15,459 nt of DNA from Candidatus Berkelbacteria bacterium (GTDB taxonomy: Bacteria; Patescibacteriota; UBA1384; JAHJRZ01), in NCBI GenBank assembly GCA_026397195.1, contig JAPLVI010000159.1, forward strand, positions 1-15,459, written 5' to 3'. Below, one piece after another: positions 1 to 7,307 of this stretch. The notes under the pieces were generated by a model. It searched no databases. It was not told where the DNA came from and saw only the letters and a program-made list of their open reading frames with translations. The translations under genes and the position numbers were made by a program. Every line of letters starts with the position of its first letter. The first letter of the stretch is position 1.

Positions 1-1
1 A

Positions 2-1588
2 GCCACAATTATGACTGATTTGCCCGTCAAACTTGATTTACATAAGTCTGAATTACATAATTATGACCGGACAAAAGCATTAAAACTATTCCAAGAACTT
101 GGTTTTAGATCTTTGATTTCAAAACTTCCTCTTTCAAATAAAGAAATTGCTTTAAGTCAAAAGTCTCTTTTCGAACAAAAAAGAGTTAAAGCTAAGAAAA
201 AACATGGTAAGTATTATTTAATTGATAATCGACAAAAATTTGAAAATTTATATAAAAAAATCAAAAAATGCGAGAATTTTGTTTTTGATGTCGAAACAAC
301 TACGCTTAATGGTCGATTAATTGGCATTTCTTTCGCTTTTAAGGAAAAAGAGGCATATTATCTTCCACTTTTAGATAAAGACAGAGATTATTATTTAAAA
401 GAAATAAAGCCGATTTTTGAAGATGAAACCCATGGAAAGATCGGACATAATTTGAAATATGATTACTTAATTTTAAATGGTGAAGGCATTAAAGTTCTGG
501 GCTTAAATTTTGATACGATGCTTGCGGCTTATGTTTTGAATCCGGGTAAACGCAATTACGATTTAGATAGTCTAACTTTTATTGAATTAGGTCTTGAAAA
601 AACACCGATTGAGGAATTAATAGGTAAAGGTAAAGAGCAAAAAACATTAGATAAGATCTCACTTGAAGAAGTAGCTGATTATTCCTGTGAAGATGCGGAT
701 ATCACTTTTCGTCTTTATAATCTTTATCGTCCGAGGCTTAAGAAAAAACTAGCGGAAGTTTTTTATTCGATTGAGATGCCGCTCGTTATAGTTCTTGCTT
801 GTATGGAAGGAGTGGGAATTAGGTTAGATTCTCGGTTTTTAAGAGTGATGTCTAAAGAAATAACGCGTGAAATCAATTTTATCTCGCAAAAAATTCATAA
901 ACTCGCCGGGATGAAATTTAATATTAACTCAACTCAACAATTACGCGAAATCCTATTTGAAAAATTAGGCATCGAAACGACAGATATTAGAAAGACAAAG
1001 ACCGGTCTTTCTACCGCCGCTGGTGAACTGGAGAAAATTAGAGAAAGACATAAAATAATTGATCTAATCGCCAAATATCGCGAAATTACTAAACTTAAAA
1101 ATACTTACCTTGAGGCCCTTCCAAAATTAGTGGCGGAAGATGACCGTATCCATACTTCATTTAATCAAACCATTACCACTACTGGACGACTTTCTTCATC
1201 GCATCCTAATTTGCAAAATATTCCTATTCGGACTAGCTTAGGCAATAGAATTCGGCGGGCATTTGTTGCCGATGAAGGTTATAAACTTGTAGCTTTTGAT
1301 TATTCTCAAATTGAACTTCGAGTTGTAGCTCATCTTGCGCAAGATAAAAAAATGATTTCCGCTTTCCAGAAAGGCGAAGATATCCATGCAGCGACAGCTT
1401 CATGGCTTTTCCATAAACAAATTTCCAAGATCTCGGACTTCGAAAGGCGCGAAGCAAAGACGGTTAATTTTGGCGTCCTTTATGGCATGAGCTCTTATGG
1501 TTTAGCGCAAGGAATGAAGGTTGATCGAGATTATGCGGCTGAATTTATTGATAATTATTTTGATACTTTTAAAGGAGTCAAAAAATAA
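2..1588 (+). CDS. polA: DNA polymerase I, 5'-truncated by the window, ending at an in-frame TAA
   Basis: Family A DNA polymerase for Okazaki-fragment processing and repair synthesis. The ATG at 11 is not the true start: the frame is open to base 2 and reads ATI-MTDLPVKLDL, the usual end of the 5' nuclease domain, so that domain lies outside the window. Counting from the ATG at 11, the 3'-5' exonuclease domain covers about 70-245 and keeps its acidic residues (D93/E95 in FDVETT, D151 in NLKYD, D228 in YSCED), so proofreading looks intact. The polymerase domain follows: TGRLSS at 391, motif A DYSQIELR at 430-437, motif B R479/K483/F487/Y491 in NFGVLYG. The frame stops at 1586-1588 after FKGVKK, where family members continue with Tyr and the O-helix-to-palm segment. 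This product would lack motif C and could not polymerise. The rest follows in the same frame to 2011. Confidence 0.93.
   Translation, partial: ATIMTDLPVKLDLHKSELHNYDRTKALKLFQELGFRSLISKLPLSNKEIALSQKSLFEQKRVKAKKKHGKYYLIDNRQKFENLYKKIKKCENFVFDVETTTLNGRLIGISFAFKEKEAYYLPLLDKDRDYYLKEIKPIFEDETHGKIGHNLKYDYLILNGEGIKVLGLNFDTMLAAYVLNPGKRNYDLDSLTFIELGLEKTPIEELIGKGKEQKTLDKISLEEVADYSCEDADITFRLYNLYRPRLKKKLAEVFYSIEMPLVIVLACMEGVGIRLDSRFLRVMSKEITREINFISQKIHKLAGMKFNINSTQQLREILFEKLGIETTDIRKTKTGLSTAAGELEKIRERHKIIDLIAKYREITKLKNTYLEALPKLVAEDDRIHTSFNQTITTTGRLSSSHPNLQNIPIRTSLGNRIRRAFVADEGYKLVAFDYSQIELRVVAHLAQDKKMISAFQKGEDIHAATASWLFHKQISKISDFERREAKTVNFGVLYGMSSYGLAQGMKVDRDYAAEFIDNYFDTFKGVKK
1586..1588 (+). other. in-frame nonsense codon TAA within polA
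   Basis: The codon order is GTC AAA AAA TAA TTA GAT GAA ACA. Homologues have Tyr at this point (GVK-x-Y-LDETK pattern), so one T-to-A or C-to-A change in a Tyr codon explains it. The frame is the same on both sides, so an indel is not needed. Confidence 0.9.
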
Positions 1589-2011
1589 TTAGATGAAACA
1601 AAAGACATGGCCAAAAGACTCGGATATGTTGAAACGATATTTGGTCGTCGTCGTTATATTCCTGAAATAAATTCCAATGTCTATGATATTGCCATGGCGG
1701 CAGAAAGAATGGCGATTAATATGCCAGTTCAAGGAACAGCAGCTGATATCATCAAACTTGCTATGATTAAAATCCAAAAAGAGATTTTAGATAAAAATAA
1801 ATCCCGCACCTTTAAAAAGGTGCGGGATAAAGAAATTAAACTTCTTCTGCAAGTTCATGACGAATTGGTTTTTGAAGTGAAGAAAGAATTGGTTGAAAAA
1901 TTTGTACCTAAAATCAAAAAAATAATGGAAGAGATATATAAACTTTCTGTGCCAATTAAAGTTGATGTTTCCGAAGGCTCAAATTGGGGGGCTCTCAAGA
2001 AGATAAAATAA
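1589..2011 (+). CDS. polA: DNA polymerase I, C-terminal part after the in-frame stop (motif C)
   Basis: This continues the polA frame without a shift, from Leu directly after the TAA (LDETKDMAKRLGYVETIFGRR). The first possible ATG restart is at 1607, with no Shine-Dalgarno-like sequence before it. Family residues are well kept: GYVETIFGRRR, AERMAINMPVQGTAADIIK and motif C QVHDELVFEV with the catalytic Asp at 1859-1861. Between AMIKIQKEI and LLLQVHDE there is an extra stretch of about 15 residues, partly encoded by a 13-bp-stem palindrome (1801-1828). Tandem TAA TAA end the gene. The strong conservation after the stop argues for a recent mutation, a sequencing or assembly error, or a read-through/split arrangement rather than an old pseudogene. 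On its own this fragment has no known activity. Confidence 0.9.
   Translation, partial: LDETKDMAKRLGYVETIFGRRRYIPEINSNVYDIAMAAERMAINMPVQGTAADIIKLAMIKIQKEILDKNKSRTFKKVRDKEIKLLLQVHDELVFEVKKELVEKFVPKIKKIMEEIYKLSVPIKVDVSEGSNWGALKKIK
1801..1828. repeat. 13-bp palindrome inside polA coding sequence
   Basis: The arms ATCCCGCACCTTT (1801-1813) and AAAGGTGCGGGAT (1816-1828) are perfect inverted repeats around a 2-nt centre. The palindrome encodes S-R-T-F-K-K-V-R-D within a segment that is longer than usual just before motif C. There is no following T-run, so it is not an intrinsic terminator. It is much more GC-rich than the flanking AT-rich sequence, which suggests a small inserted element. Confidence 0.75.
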
Positions 2012-2020
2012 TAAATGATA

Positions 2021-2049
2021 TTGTTGAAGAATAATTTTTTTGCTAATCT
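2021..2049 (+). promoter_or_regulatory. putative sigma-70-type promoter of holA
   Basis: TTGTTG (2021-2026), a 17-nt spacer and TAATCT (2044-2049). The expected transcription start near 2056 is only about 3 nt before the holA ATG at 2059, so the mRNA would be leaderless or nearly so. No Shine-Dalgarno sequence precedes the gene, which agrees with this. Confidence 0.45.
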
Positions 2050-2058
2050 AAATTTGCT

Positions 2059-3018
2059 ATGGTGATATTTATTTATGGCGATGATATTTATCAAAGCCAG
2101 AAAAGACTTATAGGACTCAAGGATAAATTTAAAGAAAAGTATGGGGATATTAATATCTCAATCTTTAACATTGAGAAAAAAGAAGAAATTAACACCTCAA
2201 AGATAATAAGTGAGATTGAATCAATGCCTTTTTTGGGGACAAAAAGATTAATAGTTGTTAGAAACCTAATATCTTGCGGTGATAAAAAAGCTAAAGAAAA
2301 AATCGATAAAAAACTAAAAGGAATTTCTGAAAGTTCGATTGTAATTTTCTTTGAAGTAGAGATGCCAAGAAAAAATGATAAATTATTTAGAGAACTCTTA
2401 AAACTTGCTAAAGTTGAAGAATTTCCTCAAATGAGAGGGTTTCAACTTCATAGCTGGATAAAGAAAGAAGTCAGCTCTCGCGGTGGAAAGATTGAAGCAG
2501 ATGCTTTAGAAAAATTAACTATGTTAGTTGGCGATGATACCTGGAGACTTTCAAATGAGATTGATAAACTTATCAACTTTAGTCATCCTCGGGCGATCAA
2601 GCGAGAAGAAGTTGAACTTTTGGTCTCGGAAAAGGTACAAACTAAAATTTTTGATTTAGTTGATGATTTGGCTCGTCGTGATGGTCAAATGGCTATTAAA
2701 TCGCTTCATCGCCTTATGGCTTTAGGAGAAAAGGATATGTATCTTCTTTCGATGATGGTCTATGGATTTAGGAACTTAATTTTAGTTAAATATTTAAACG
2801 AAACAAATAAAAAGATCAGAGAACCAGAAATGATTAAAGTATTGGGTCTTCATCCTTATGTTTTGAGAAAAGCACTCTCTGCTTCTAGATTTTTTTCCTT
2901 TCAGGAGCTTAAAAAAATATATCATAAACTTATGAAAGCAAATTTAAAAATTAGAGAAACAAATAATGACCCAGTTTTAGTACTCGATCTTTTGGTTAGT
3001 GAAATTTGTATGAGATAG
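2059..3018 (+). CDS. holA: DNA polymerase III subunit delta
   Basis: This is the clamp-loader delta subunit, which opens the beta sliding clamp as part of the replicative holoenzyme. At 319 aa it has normal family length. Recognition rests on the N-terminal MVIFIYGDDIYQSQKRL, the ESMPFLGTKRLIVVRNL segment at about 52-69 (the usual 'pFFg.kRLvvv' block of the AAA-like domain), the middle domain around GDDTWRLSNEIDKLINF (the conserved delta helix), and the C-terminal helical domain ending KIRETNNDPVLVLDLLV. Delta does not need Walker ATPase residues, and none are seen. It lies 47 bp after polA on the same strand, but its own promoter is likely at 2021-2049. Its stop is separated from the convergent rpsT stop by 3 bp with no visible terminator between them. 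Confidence 0.92.
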   Translation: MVIFIYGDDIYQSQKRLIGLKDKFKEKYGDINISIFNIEKKEEINTSKIISEIESMPFLGTKRLIVVRNLISCGDKKAKEKIDKKLKGISESSIVIFFEVEMPRKNDKLFRELLKLAKVEEFPQMRGFQLHSWIKKEVSSRGGKIEADALEKLTMLVGDDTWRLSNEIDKLINFSHPRAIKREEVELLVSEKVQTKIFDLVDDLARRDGQMAIKSLHRLMALGEKDMYLLSMMVYGFRNLILVKYLNETNKKIREPEMIKVLGLHPYVLRKALSASRFFSFQELKKIYHKLMKANLKIRETNNDPVLVLDLLVSEICMR

Positions 3019-3021
3019 ACT

Positions 3022-3348
3022 TCATTTCTTCTTTTTTTTGCTTTGAACTTTTTTAATCCTTTTTCTCTTCTTTGTCACTTTCTTTTCGGGATTTTTTATT
3101 AGATCTGATTTGAGTCGAGCCGCTTTATTCTTATGGATAAGATTAATTTTGGCTGCTTTATCGATCGCTGAAAACGCGGCCGAGAGCTTTTTTTCTTTTT
3201 TTCCGCCAGAGGCGGACCCGCCTTTGGCGGGCTTTTCTTTGTAATAAGCTGCAATTGCTTTCTTCATTGCTTCTTTATACTTTAAATTCTGAGCTAAATT
3301 TCTTTTGCTCACCCTTACTTTCTTTTTGGCTGATTTGATAATTGGCAT
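3022..3348 (-). CDS. rpsT: 30S ribosomal protein S20
   Basis: This is a small-subunit protein that binds 16S rRNA. The start MPIIKSAKKKVRVSKRN and the late segment AFSAIDKAAKINLIHKNKAARLKSDL are S20 hallmarks. At 108 aa it is longer than the usual 85-90. The surplus is a central insert KPAKGGSASGGKKEKK (about residues 39-54), encoded by two adjacent GC-rich palindromes (3202-3231), and a Lys-rich tail. The insert sits between the helices, where S20 tolerates length changes. No Shine-Dalgarno site precedes the ATG. Upstream in its own direction, about 30 bp away, lies structured repeat A (3378-3504), which could be part of its leader. The gene is monocistronic as far as can be seen. Confidence 0.95.
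   Translation of the reverse strand: MPIIKSAKKKVRVSKRNLAQNLKYKEAMKKAIAAYYKEKPAKGGSASGGKKEKKLSAAFSAIDKAAKINLIHKNKAARLKSDLIKNPEKKVTKKRKRIKKVQSKKKKK
3202..3231. repeat. two adjacent GC-rich palindromes inside rpsT
   Basis: TCCGCC-AGA-GGCGGA (3202-3216) is directly followed by CCCGCC-TTT-GGCGGG (3217-3231). On the rpsT strand they encode Pro-Ala-Lys-Gly-Gly-Ser-Ala-Ser-Gly-Gly. The block is almost pure GC in an AT-rich gene and coincides with a length insertion relative to ordinary S20. Confidence 0.8.
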
Positions 3349-3377
3349 AGTAGTTTAGTTTTTTGATTGGATTTCGC

Positions 3378-3504
3378 CTGAATACCCAGCTCTTTCCGCG
3401 AAAAGGGCTGGGATGAAGGTAAGTAAATGCAGCGGAGCGAAAACTTAGAAACGATCTCCGCCCTGATACCTCGCAGCTTGCTGCGAGGGCGGGTTCATTA
3501 ATTT
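3378..3504 (+). repeat. structured intergenic repeat A (subfamily 1)
   Basis: This 127-nt element shares its order of blocks with repeat B at 14070-14249: CTGAATACC, hairpin 1 (CCCAGC 3385-3390 with GCTGGG 3407-3412), GGGATGAAG, ATGCAGCGG, a variable middle, CCGCCCTGATA, hairpin 3 (CCTCGCAGC 3469-3477 with GCTGCGAGG 3480-3488), GGGTTCATTAATT. The hairpin sequences differ between A and B but the pairing is kept. It fills the gap between rpsT (minus) and the DHH gene (plus). The sense strand is unknown; plus is used because conserved blocks were read that way. Confidence 0.75.
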
Positions 3505-3559
3505 AAAAATTTCGACTTTTCAAATTTTAGCATGGATTATTTTTTTTGGCAATAGAGTA

Positions 3560-3588
3560 TTGACGAAAGCTTCTTTTTAGGTTAAGAT
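3560..3588 (+). promoter_or_regulatory. sigma-70-type promoter of the DHH gene
   Basis: TTGACG (3560-3565), a 17-nt spacer and TAAGAT (3583-3588). This is the best consensus match in the window. Transcription should start near 3595, giving a leader of about 30 nt before the ATG at 3625. Confidence 0.65.
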
Positions 3589-3624
3589 GTCATCAATTAG
3601 TAAGTATTTACCTAAAATTTCATT

Positions 3625-4854
3625 ATGGATTTAACACCTAAACAACAAGCGACTCAAGCTATCAAAGAGGCCCAAAAGATACTTTTAATTGCTCATGAGG
3701 AACTTGATGGTGATGCCATTGGCTCACTTTTGGCCTTAAATTATATCCTTTCAAAGATTGGTAAGGAAGTATTAACCATTTCTTCGGGTTCGATTCCAGC
3801 TGTTTATAGTTTTTTGTCTGATATTGACTCTATCAAAAAAGATATGGATGGCATAAAAGATTTTATGATTTTTCTTTCGGAAGAACATGCCAAAGTGGCA
3901 AGACTTTCTTATAAACTTGAAGATAACCGACTTAAAATCGTTATTTCTCCTAAAGCTGGCAATTTCTCTCCTAATGATGTTAATTTCGCTTATGGTGATT
4001 TTCATTATGATTTAATAATCATCCTTGATGCTGATGCACTAGAGAGGCTCGGTACTATTTATCGCGAAAATACAGAAATGTTTTATAAGACCGATACCTT
4101 GAATATTGATCATCATGTAAGTAATACCTATTTTGGAAAAATTAATTGGGTTGACGAGTCTGCTTCATCAGTTTGTGAAATTTTGGTTTCATTAATTGAG
4201 GCACTCGAAAGTGAACAGGGGAAACTAATGAATGGTAACGCAGCGACAGCCTTGCTTTTGGGTATCATGACTGATACTAACCTCTTCCAGAATCCGGCTA
4301 CGACATCAAAATCATTAACCGTTGCAGCACAATTGATAGCTTTAGGCGGTGATCGTGATTTAATAGCAAAAAGGGTTTTTCAGACCCATTCCTATTCAAC
4401 CCTTAAAATCTGGGGAAAAATACTTTCTAAACTTGACTCATATCCTGCGCTTGGGCTCGTTTGGTCAGAGGTAACCAAGAGCGATCTAGACATTACCGGC
4501 GCAGACGAAGGGGCACTATCGCAAGCAGTCAATAATCTCCTTTATACCACTGAGGGTGCCAAAATTGTGGCTTTATTTTCAGAATCAAATGGCATGATAA
4601 AAGTCAGTTTGCGTTCGACTGGAGGTTTTGATGTAGCGGCAATTGCTCGTGATTTTGGTGGTGGTGGTCACGAAAAGGCGGCTGGTTTTAAAATGGATGG
4701 CCTCGAGCTGGAAGAAGCCAAAAGAATTGTTTTAAAAAAACTTCGAGGTATAATTTTAGGTGAACAGACCTCTCTTGAGACTAAGGAGGAAAATAGAACT
4801 CAAATTGAAGAAAGAAAGAATGAATCGATTCCAGCCAAGATTCCTGAATCATGA
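3625..4854 (+). CDS. DHH/DHHA1 phosphoesterase, NrnA-like (oligoribonuclease / pAp phosphatase family)
   Basis: A metal-dependent phosphoesterase of the DHH superfamily. Bacterial NrnA members degrade short oligoribonucleotides and 3'-phosphoadenosine 5'-phosphate; the exact substrate here is inferred. Visible motifs are H24 and D28/D30 in HEELDGDAIGS (the family usually has Pro where this has Leu27), D135/D137 in ILDADALERLG, the signature DHH at 162-164 (NIDHHVSN), D217 in GIMTDTN, and the DHHA1 domain with GGFDVAAIARDFGGGGHEKAAGF at 333-355. Between motifs I and II there is an insert of about 50 residues (about 65-125). A polar tail (about 378-409) follows the DHHA1 domain. No Shine-Dalgarno site is seen. 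The final stop TGA overlaps the first bases of structured repeat X (ATGAAC at 4851). Confidence 0.9.
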   Translation: MDLTPKQQATQAIKEAQKILLIAHEELDGDAIGSLLALNYILSKIGKEVLTISSGSIPAVYSFLSDIDSIKKDMDGIKDFMIFLSEEHAKVARLSYKLEDNRLKIVISPKAGNFSPNDVNFAYGDFHYDLIIILDADALERLGTIYRENTEMFYKTDTLNIDHHVSNTYFGKINWVDESASSVCEILVSLIEALESEQGKLMNGNAATALLLGIMTDTNLFQNPATTSKSLTVAAQLIALGGDRDLIAKRVFQTHSYSTLKIWGKILSKLDSYPALGLVWSEVTKSDLDITGADEGALSQAVNNLLYTTEGAKIVALFSESNGMIKVSLRSTGGFDVAAIARDFGGGGHEKAAGFKMDGLELEEAKRIVLKKLRGIILGEQTSLETKEENRTQIEERKNESIPAKIPES

Positions 4855-4985
4855 ACTACCACCCCGACGTAACGTCGGGGTGGTATCCTCGGTCTGACGC
4901 CTCGGCCAGTTCGACATCTCCTCTGCTCACCTCGAACGCTTGGGGCTGGCTTGTATCCCTGCCATAGGTGGGGTGTTAAGCCAGA
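4851..4985 (-). repeat. structured intergenic repeat X (subfamily 2)
   Basis: This 135-nt element is homologous in inverted orientation to repeat Y (7308-7441). A 31-nt core (4884-4914) matches the Y core (7383-7413) at 30 of 31 positions. The flanking stems keep pairing with different sequence. One end stem is CTGGCTT/AAGCCAG (CTGGCCT/AGGCCAG in Y). The other is a 14-bp perfect hairpin, TACCACCCCGACGT (4857-4870) with ACGTCGGGGTGGTA (4872-4885). It fills the gap between the DHH gene and lepB and overlaps the DHH stop codon. No T-run follows the big hairpin. Confidence 0.8.
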
Positions 4986-5004
4986 GATGATAAACTCTCT
5001 CTTG

Positions 5005-5013
5005 TGATATAAT
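5005..5013 (+). promoter_or_regulatory. extended -10 promoter of lepB, probably giving a leaderless mRNA
   Basis: TGATATAAT is a perfect extended -10 (TGnTATAAT) with TATAAT at 5008-5013. There is no clear -35 at the right distance, as often with extended -10 promoters. The expected start near 5020 coincides with the lepB ATG at 5020. Confidence 0.5.
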
Positions 5014-5019
5014 TAAGCC

Positions 5020-5661
5020 ATGAGGGAAGAATTTTTATTGGCGAGTGAAGCGAAAGGAGCGAAAAGTTCTTTTCGCTCCCGAGCGAGCGAGCCGACAAAG
5101 GATTTTGATCCTTTATTTTCTAAACCAACACGAAGTTTTTTTATCTTTTTTGATTATATCCGCACGGCATTAATTATTATTGTTTTATTACTCCTGTTAT
5201 ATTATTTGGTTATCCAAGTATTTGTGGTTAAAGGAATAAGTATGGATCCGAATTTTGCTGATTCTGAATTTATTCTTGTCAATCGAATTAGTTATTACTT
5301 TGTTTCACCTGCTCGTGGTGATAGTATTGTCTTTATTTTCCCTGGTACAAGGAGCGATAAATACATCAAAAGGATTATTGGTTTACCTGGTGAGAGGATC
5401 CAAATAACAAACAATCAAATTAAGATTAACGGTCAAAAATTAGTAGAAGACTATATTCCAAAAGATTTTAAAACTTATGGTGATATTGATTATCGAATCA
5501 AAGACAATGAGTTCTTTGTTTTAGGAGACAACCGGGAATTATCTAATGATTCACGTATCTGGGGACCGCTCACACGAGGACAAATTATTGGACGGGCACA
5601 AATGATACTTACTCCTCTCGCCAAAAAGCAGTGGCTTGAAAAACAGGGATATAATATATAA
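5020..5661 (+). CDS. lepB: signal peptidase I
   Basis: A type I signal peptidase that removes signal peptides from exported proteins at the outer face of the membrane. One N-terminal membrane anchor lies at about 45-68 (TALIIIVLLLLLYYLVIQVFVV). The catalytic Ser74 is in KGISMDP, the general-base Lys117 is in KYIKRIIGLPGE, and box E is GDNRELSNDSRIWG at 169-182. The length (213 aa) is normal. The cytoplasmic N-terminal tail of about 40 residues is partly encoded by an 11-bp palindrome (5056-5079). The ATG at 5020 lies 6 bp after a TATAAT, so initiation may be leaderless. A TTG at 5038, preceded by GAGGGA, is an alternative start. It ends 4 bp from the convergent DUF2207 gene. The DUF2207 protein, with its signal peptide, is a plausible substrate. 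Confidence 0.94.
   Translation: MREEFLLASEAKGAKSSFRSRASEPTKDFDPLFSKPTRSFFIFFDYIRTALIIIVLLLLLYYLVIQVFVVKGISMDPNFADSEFILVNRISYYFVSPARGDSIVFIFPGTRSDKYIKRIIGLPGERIQITNNQIKINGQKLVEDYIPKDFKTYGDIDYRIKDNEFFVLGDNRELSNDSRIWGPLTRGQIIGRAQMILTPLAKKQWLEKQGYNI
5056..5079. repeat. 11-bp palindrome inside the lepB N-terminal tail
   Basis: GGAGCGAAAAG (5056-5066) and CTTTTCGCTCC (5069-5079) pair perfectly around TT. It encodes part of the cytoplasmic tail ahead of the membrane anchor, a region signal peptidases do not need. A GC-rich stretch with GAGCGAGCGAG follows directly. Confidence 0.7.
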
Positions 5662-5665
5662 CTCT

Positions 5666-7291
5666 TTAATATCCTTTTAATTCTTCAATTTCTTCTGCCA
5701 TTCCGCGACAGGCATTGACTGTTCTTACCATCCATTCGCAGGTCCCGACATATGGCATTGCCGACACATAAAAACTAGGAGTCTCTGCTGGCAGATTTTT
5801 GAAATGACCAATCCATTCTTCGGTCGCGCCTAATGCCTCGGCCTGTGGCAGATATTTTAAGCTTAAATTTTTCCCGTCTTCTATTGGATAATGACCAAGC
5901 AAATATTTTTTAAATGAAAGCCAACGTTCAAGCTCTGATTTACCGGCTGGGGTTCTCGGGGGAATAATTTTAGCAAGATATAGAATCAAGATTGAAGCAA
6001 CGGTAATCCCGAAAGGAGGTAAAAGCATCAAAGGATTTGCTGGGAAAAAAACAATAGCAAGGACATACAAGACTATGCTTAAAAGAAAGAGAGCAATGCC
6101 AATCAAATGATGCATTATTTTCATTCGATAAGGGTCTCTCTCAAAAAAACCTTTTAAAGAGCCGATTTGATAAATTTCGTGATAGACTTTTTCAAAAATT
6201 GGATCAACTAATTCCTTTTCCTCTATCTTTTCAAGCTCACCGAGACTTGTTTTTATCTTTTGTCTTTTAAAAAGCTCACCCAATATTTTTTCTTCATAGG
6301 GAAGAAGTTGAATATTTGTGTCTTTTCGTCCAAAAGTGATCATATCGCCTTTATCAACAATAATAACAACTCCTTTTTTTATAAGGTCGAGGATTGTTGC
6401 TGAAACTCCGATTTGGGTAATATCACCCTGATAAAGAAGATCTAGAAGAGCTGGCGGGATTTCATCTGGTAATTCGCTCGAAATTGGGAGACCGCGATTG
6501 ATTCTAACACTATTTTTATATCTCAAATGAAGATAAAGAAGCATAATTAAAGTTATAAGCGGCAGGGGTAACGATATTATTATTAGGGAGACAAGGCTTA
6601 AATTATCAAAGAAAAATTTTATTCTATCCCCCAATGGAAAAACAATTGAATTACTTAAAAATGTATCTTCAACTGTAAAACTCGAATAAGAACTTGTCTG
6701 AAAAGCATTATAAACAAGAACATTTTCTCCCTCGGTCGTTTGACTTGAATCTTCGATTCCATGGACGGCGTAAAATCTTTGTCCCTCGGCTGCCTCAGTG
6801 GCATTATTAGGTAATTTCACATTAACTTGCAAATTATTAATAAAAATACCTGGGCGGTCAAAAATTATATTTTTAAATAATATTTTTTTATTAACAATCA
6901 TAAGATTATTAAAAGATTTGTAGCTTATCTTTAAATTAGTATTTGAATAATAGTTCAAAGGGAAAGTAAGCCTAGCCATATCACCACCTTGGATATCGAT
7001 TTGAGATGAATCAATTTTTGTTCCATTTTCTTCAATTTCAAGCTCTCGAACATTTTTGGAGTCTACATTCCAAACAAAAGAAGATGAGTATAGACTCAAA
7101 CCAGCAAACTCTTCAACAACCACAAGACTAGAGTCATTTTTAACTTCAATATTTACCTTAAGATCATTGAGATTCCCAATTTCAGCAATTTGATCTCCTT
7201 GTGCTTTCGCGGAGGGGCTTTCAGTAAAAACAAATAACAACAAAAAAATTGCCGTGAAAATTAATCTAAAAAAAATTATTGCCCCTCGCAT
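5666..7291 (-). CDS. DUF2207 (YciQ-type) predicted membrane protein with signal peptide
   Basis: The family has no established function. The 541-aa protein has a clear signal peptide (1-30, hydrophobic core IIFFRLIFTAIFLLLFVF, likely cut after Ala-Lys-Ala before QGDQ). An extracytoplasmic beta-rich domain covers about 35-215, with NNLMIVNKKILFKNIIF and the tail block SSFTVEDTF. A membrane segment at 231-256 is followed by a cytoplasmic region (257-390) with a winged-helix-like stretch IPPALLDLLYQGDITQIGVSATILDLIKKGVV. A membrane hairpin follows (393-416 and 419-441), then a C-terminal cytoplasmic domain with the family motif RTPAGKSELERWLSFKKYL (446-464). It is downstream of ileS on the same strand, with repeat Y between them, so co-transcription is possible. 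Confidence 0.85.
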   Translation of the reverse strand: MRGAIIFFRLIFTAIFLLLFVFTESPSAKAQGDQIAEIGNLNDLKVNIEVKNDSSLVVVEEFAGLSLYSSSFVWNVDSKNVRELEIEENGTKIDSSQIDIQGGDMARLTFPLNYYSNTNLKISYKSFNNLMIVNKKILFKNIIFDRPGIFINNLQVNVKLPNNATEAAEGQRFYAVHGIEDSSQTTEGENVLVYNAFQTSSYSSFTVEDTFLSNSIVFPLGDRIKFFFDNLSLVSLIIISLPLPLITLIMLLYLHLRYKNSVRINRGLPISSELPDEIPPALLDLLYQGDITQIGVSATILDLIKKGVVIIVDKGDMITFGRKDTNIQLLPYEEKILGELFKRQKIKTSLGELEKIEEKELVDPIFEKVYHEIYQIGSLKGFFERDPYRMKIMHHLIGIALFLLSIVLYVLAIVFFPANPLMLLPPFGITVASILILYLAKIIPPRTPAGKSELERWLSFKKYLLGHYPIEDGKNLSLKYLPQAEALGATEEWIGHFKNLPAETPSFYVSAMPYVGTCEWMVRTVNACRGMAEEIEELKGY

Positions 7292-7307
7292 ATTTGAGTC
7301 TATTATT

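Noticed and set aside
1586..1588. Stop-codon recoding in this lineage
   Set aside because: UAA ends several other genes here (second part of polA, lepB, DUF2207, ileS, SET), and TGA also acts as a stop, so there is no sign of a changed code.
3378..3504. Hammerhead ribozyme in repeat A (GATGAAG, GAAACGA)
   Set aside because: The required CUGANGA box is not present, and the flanking stems do not form the three-way junction.
4857..4885. Intrinsic terminator for the DHH gene
   Set aside because: The hairpin is very strong but no T-run follows in either direction, and it is part of the repeated element X.
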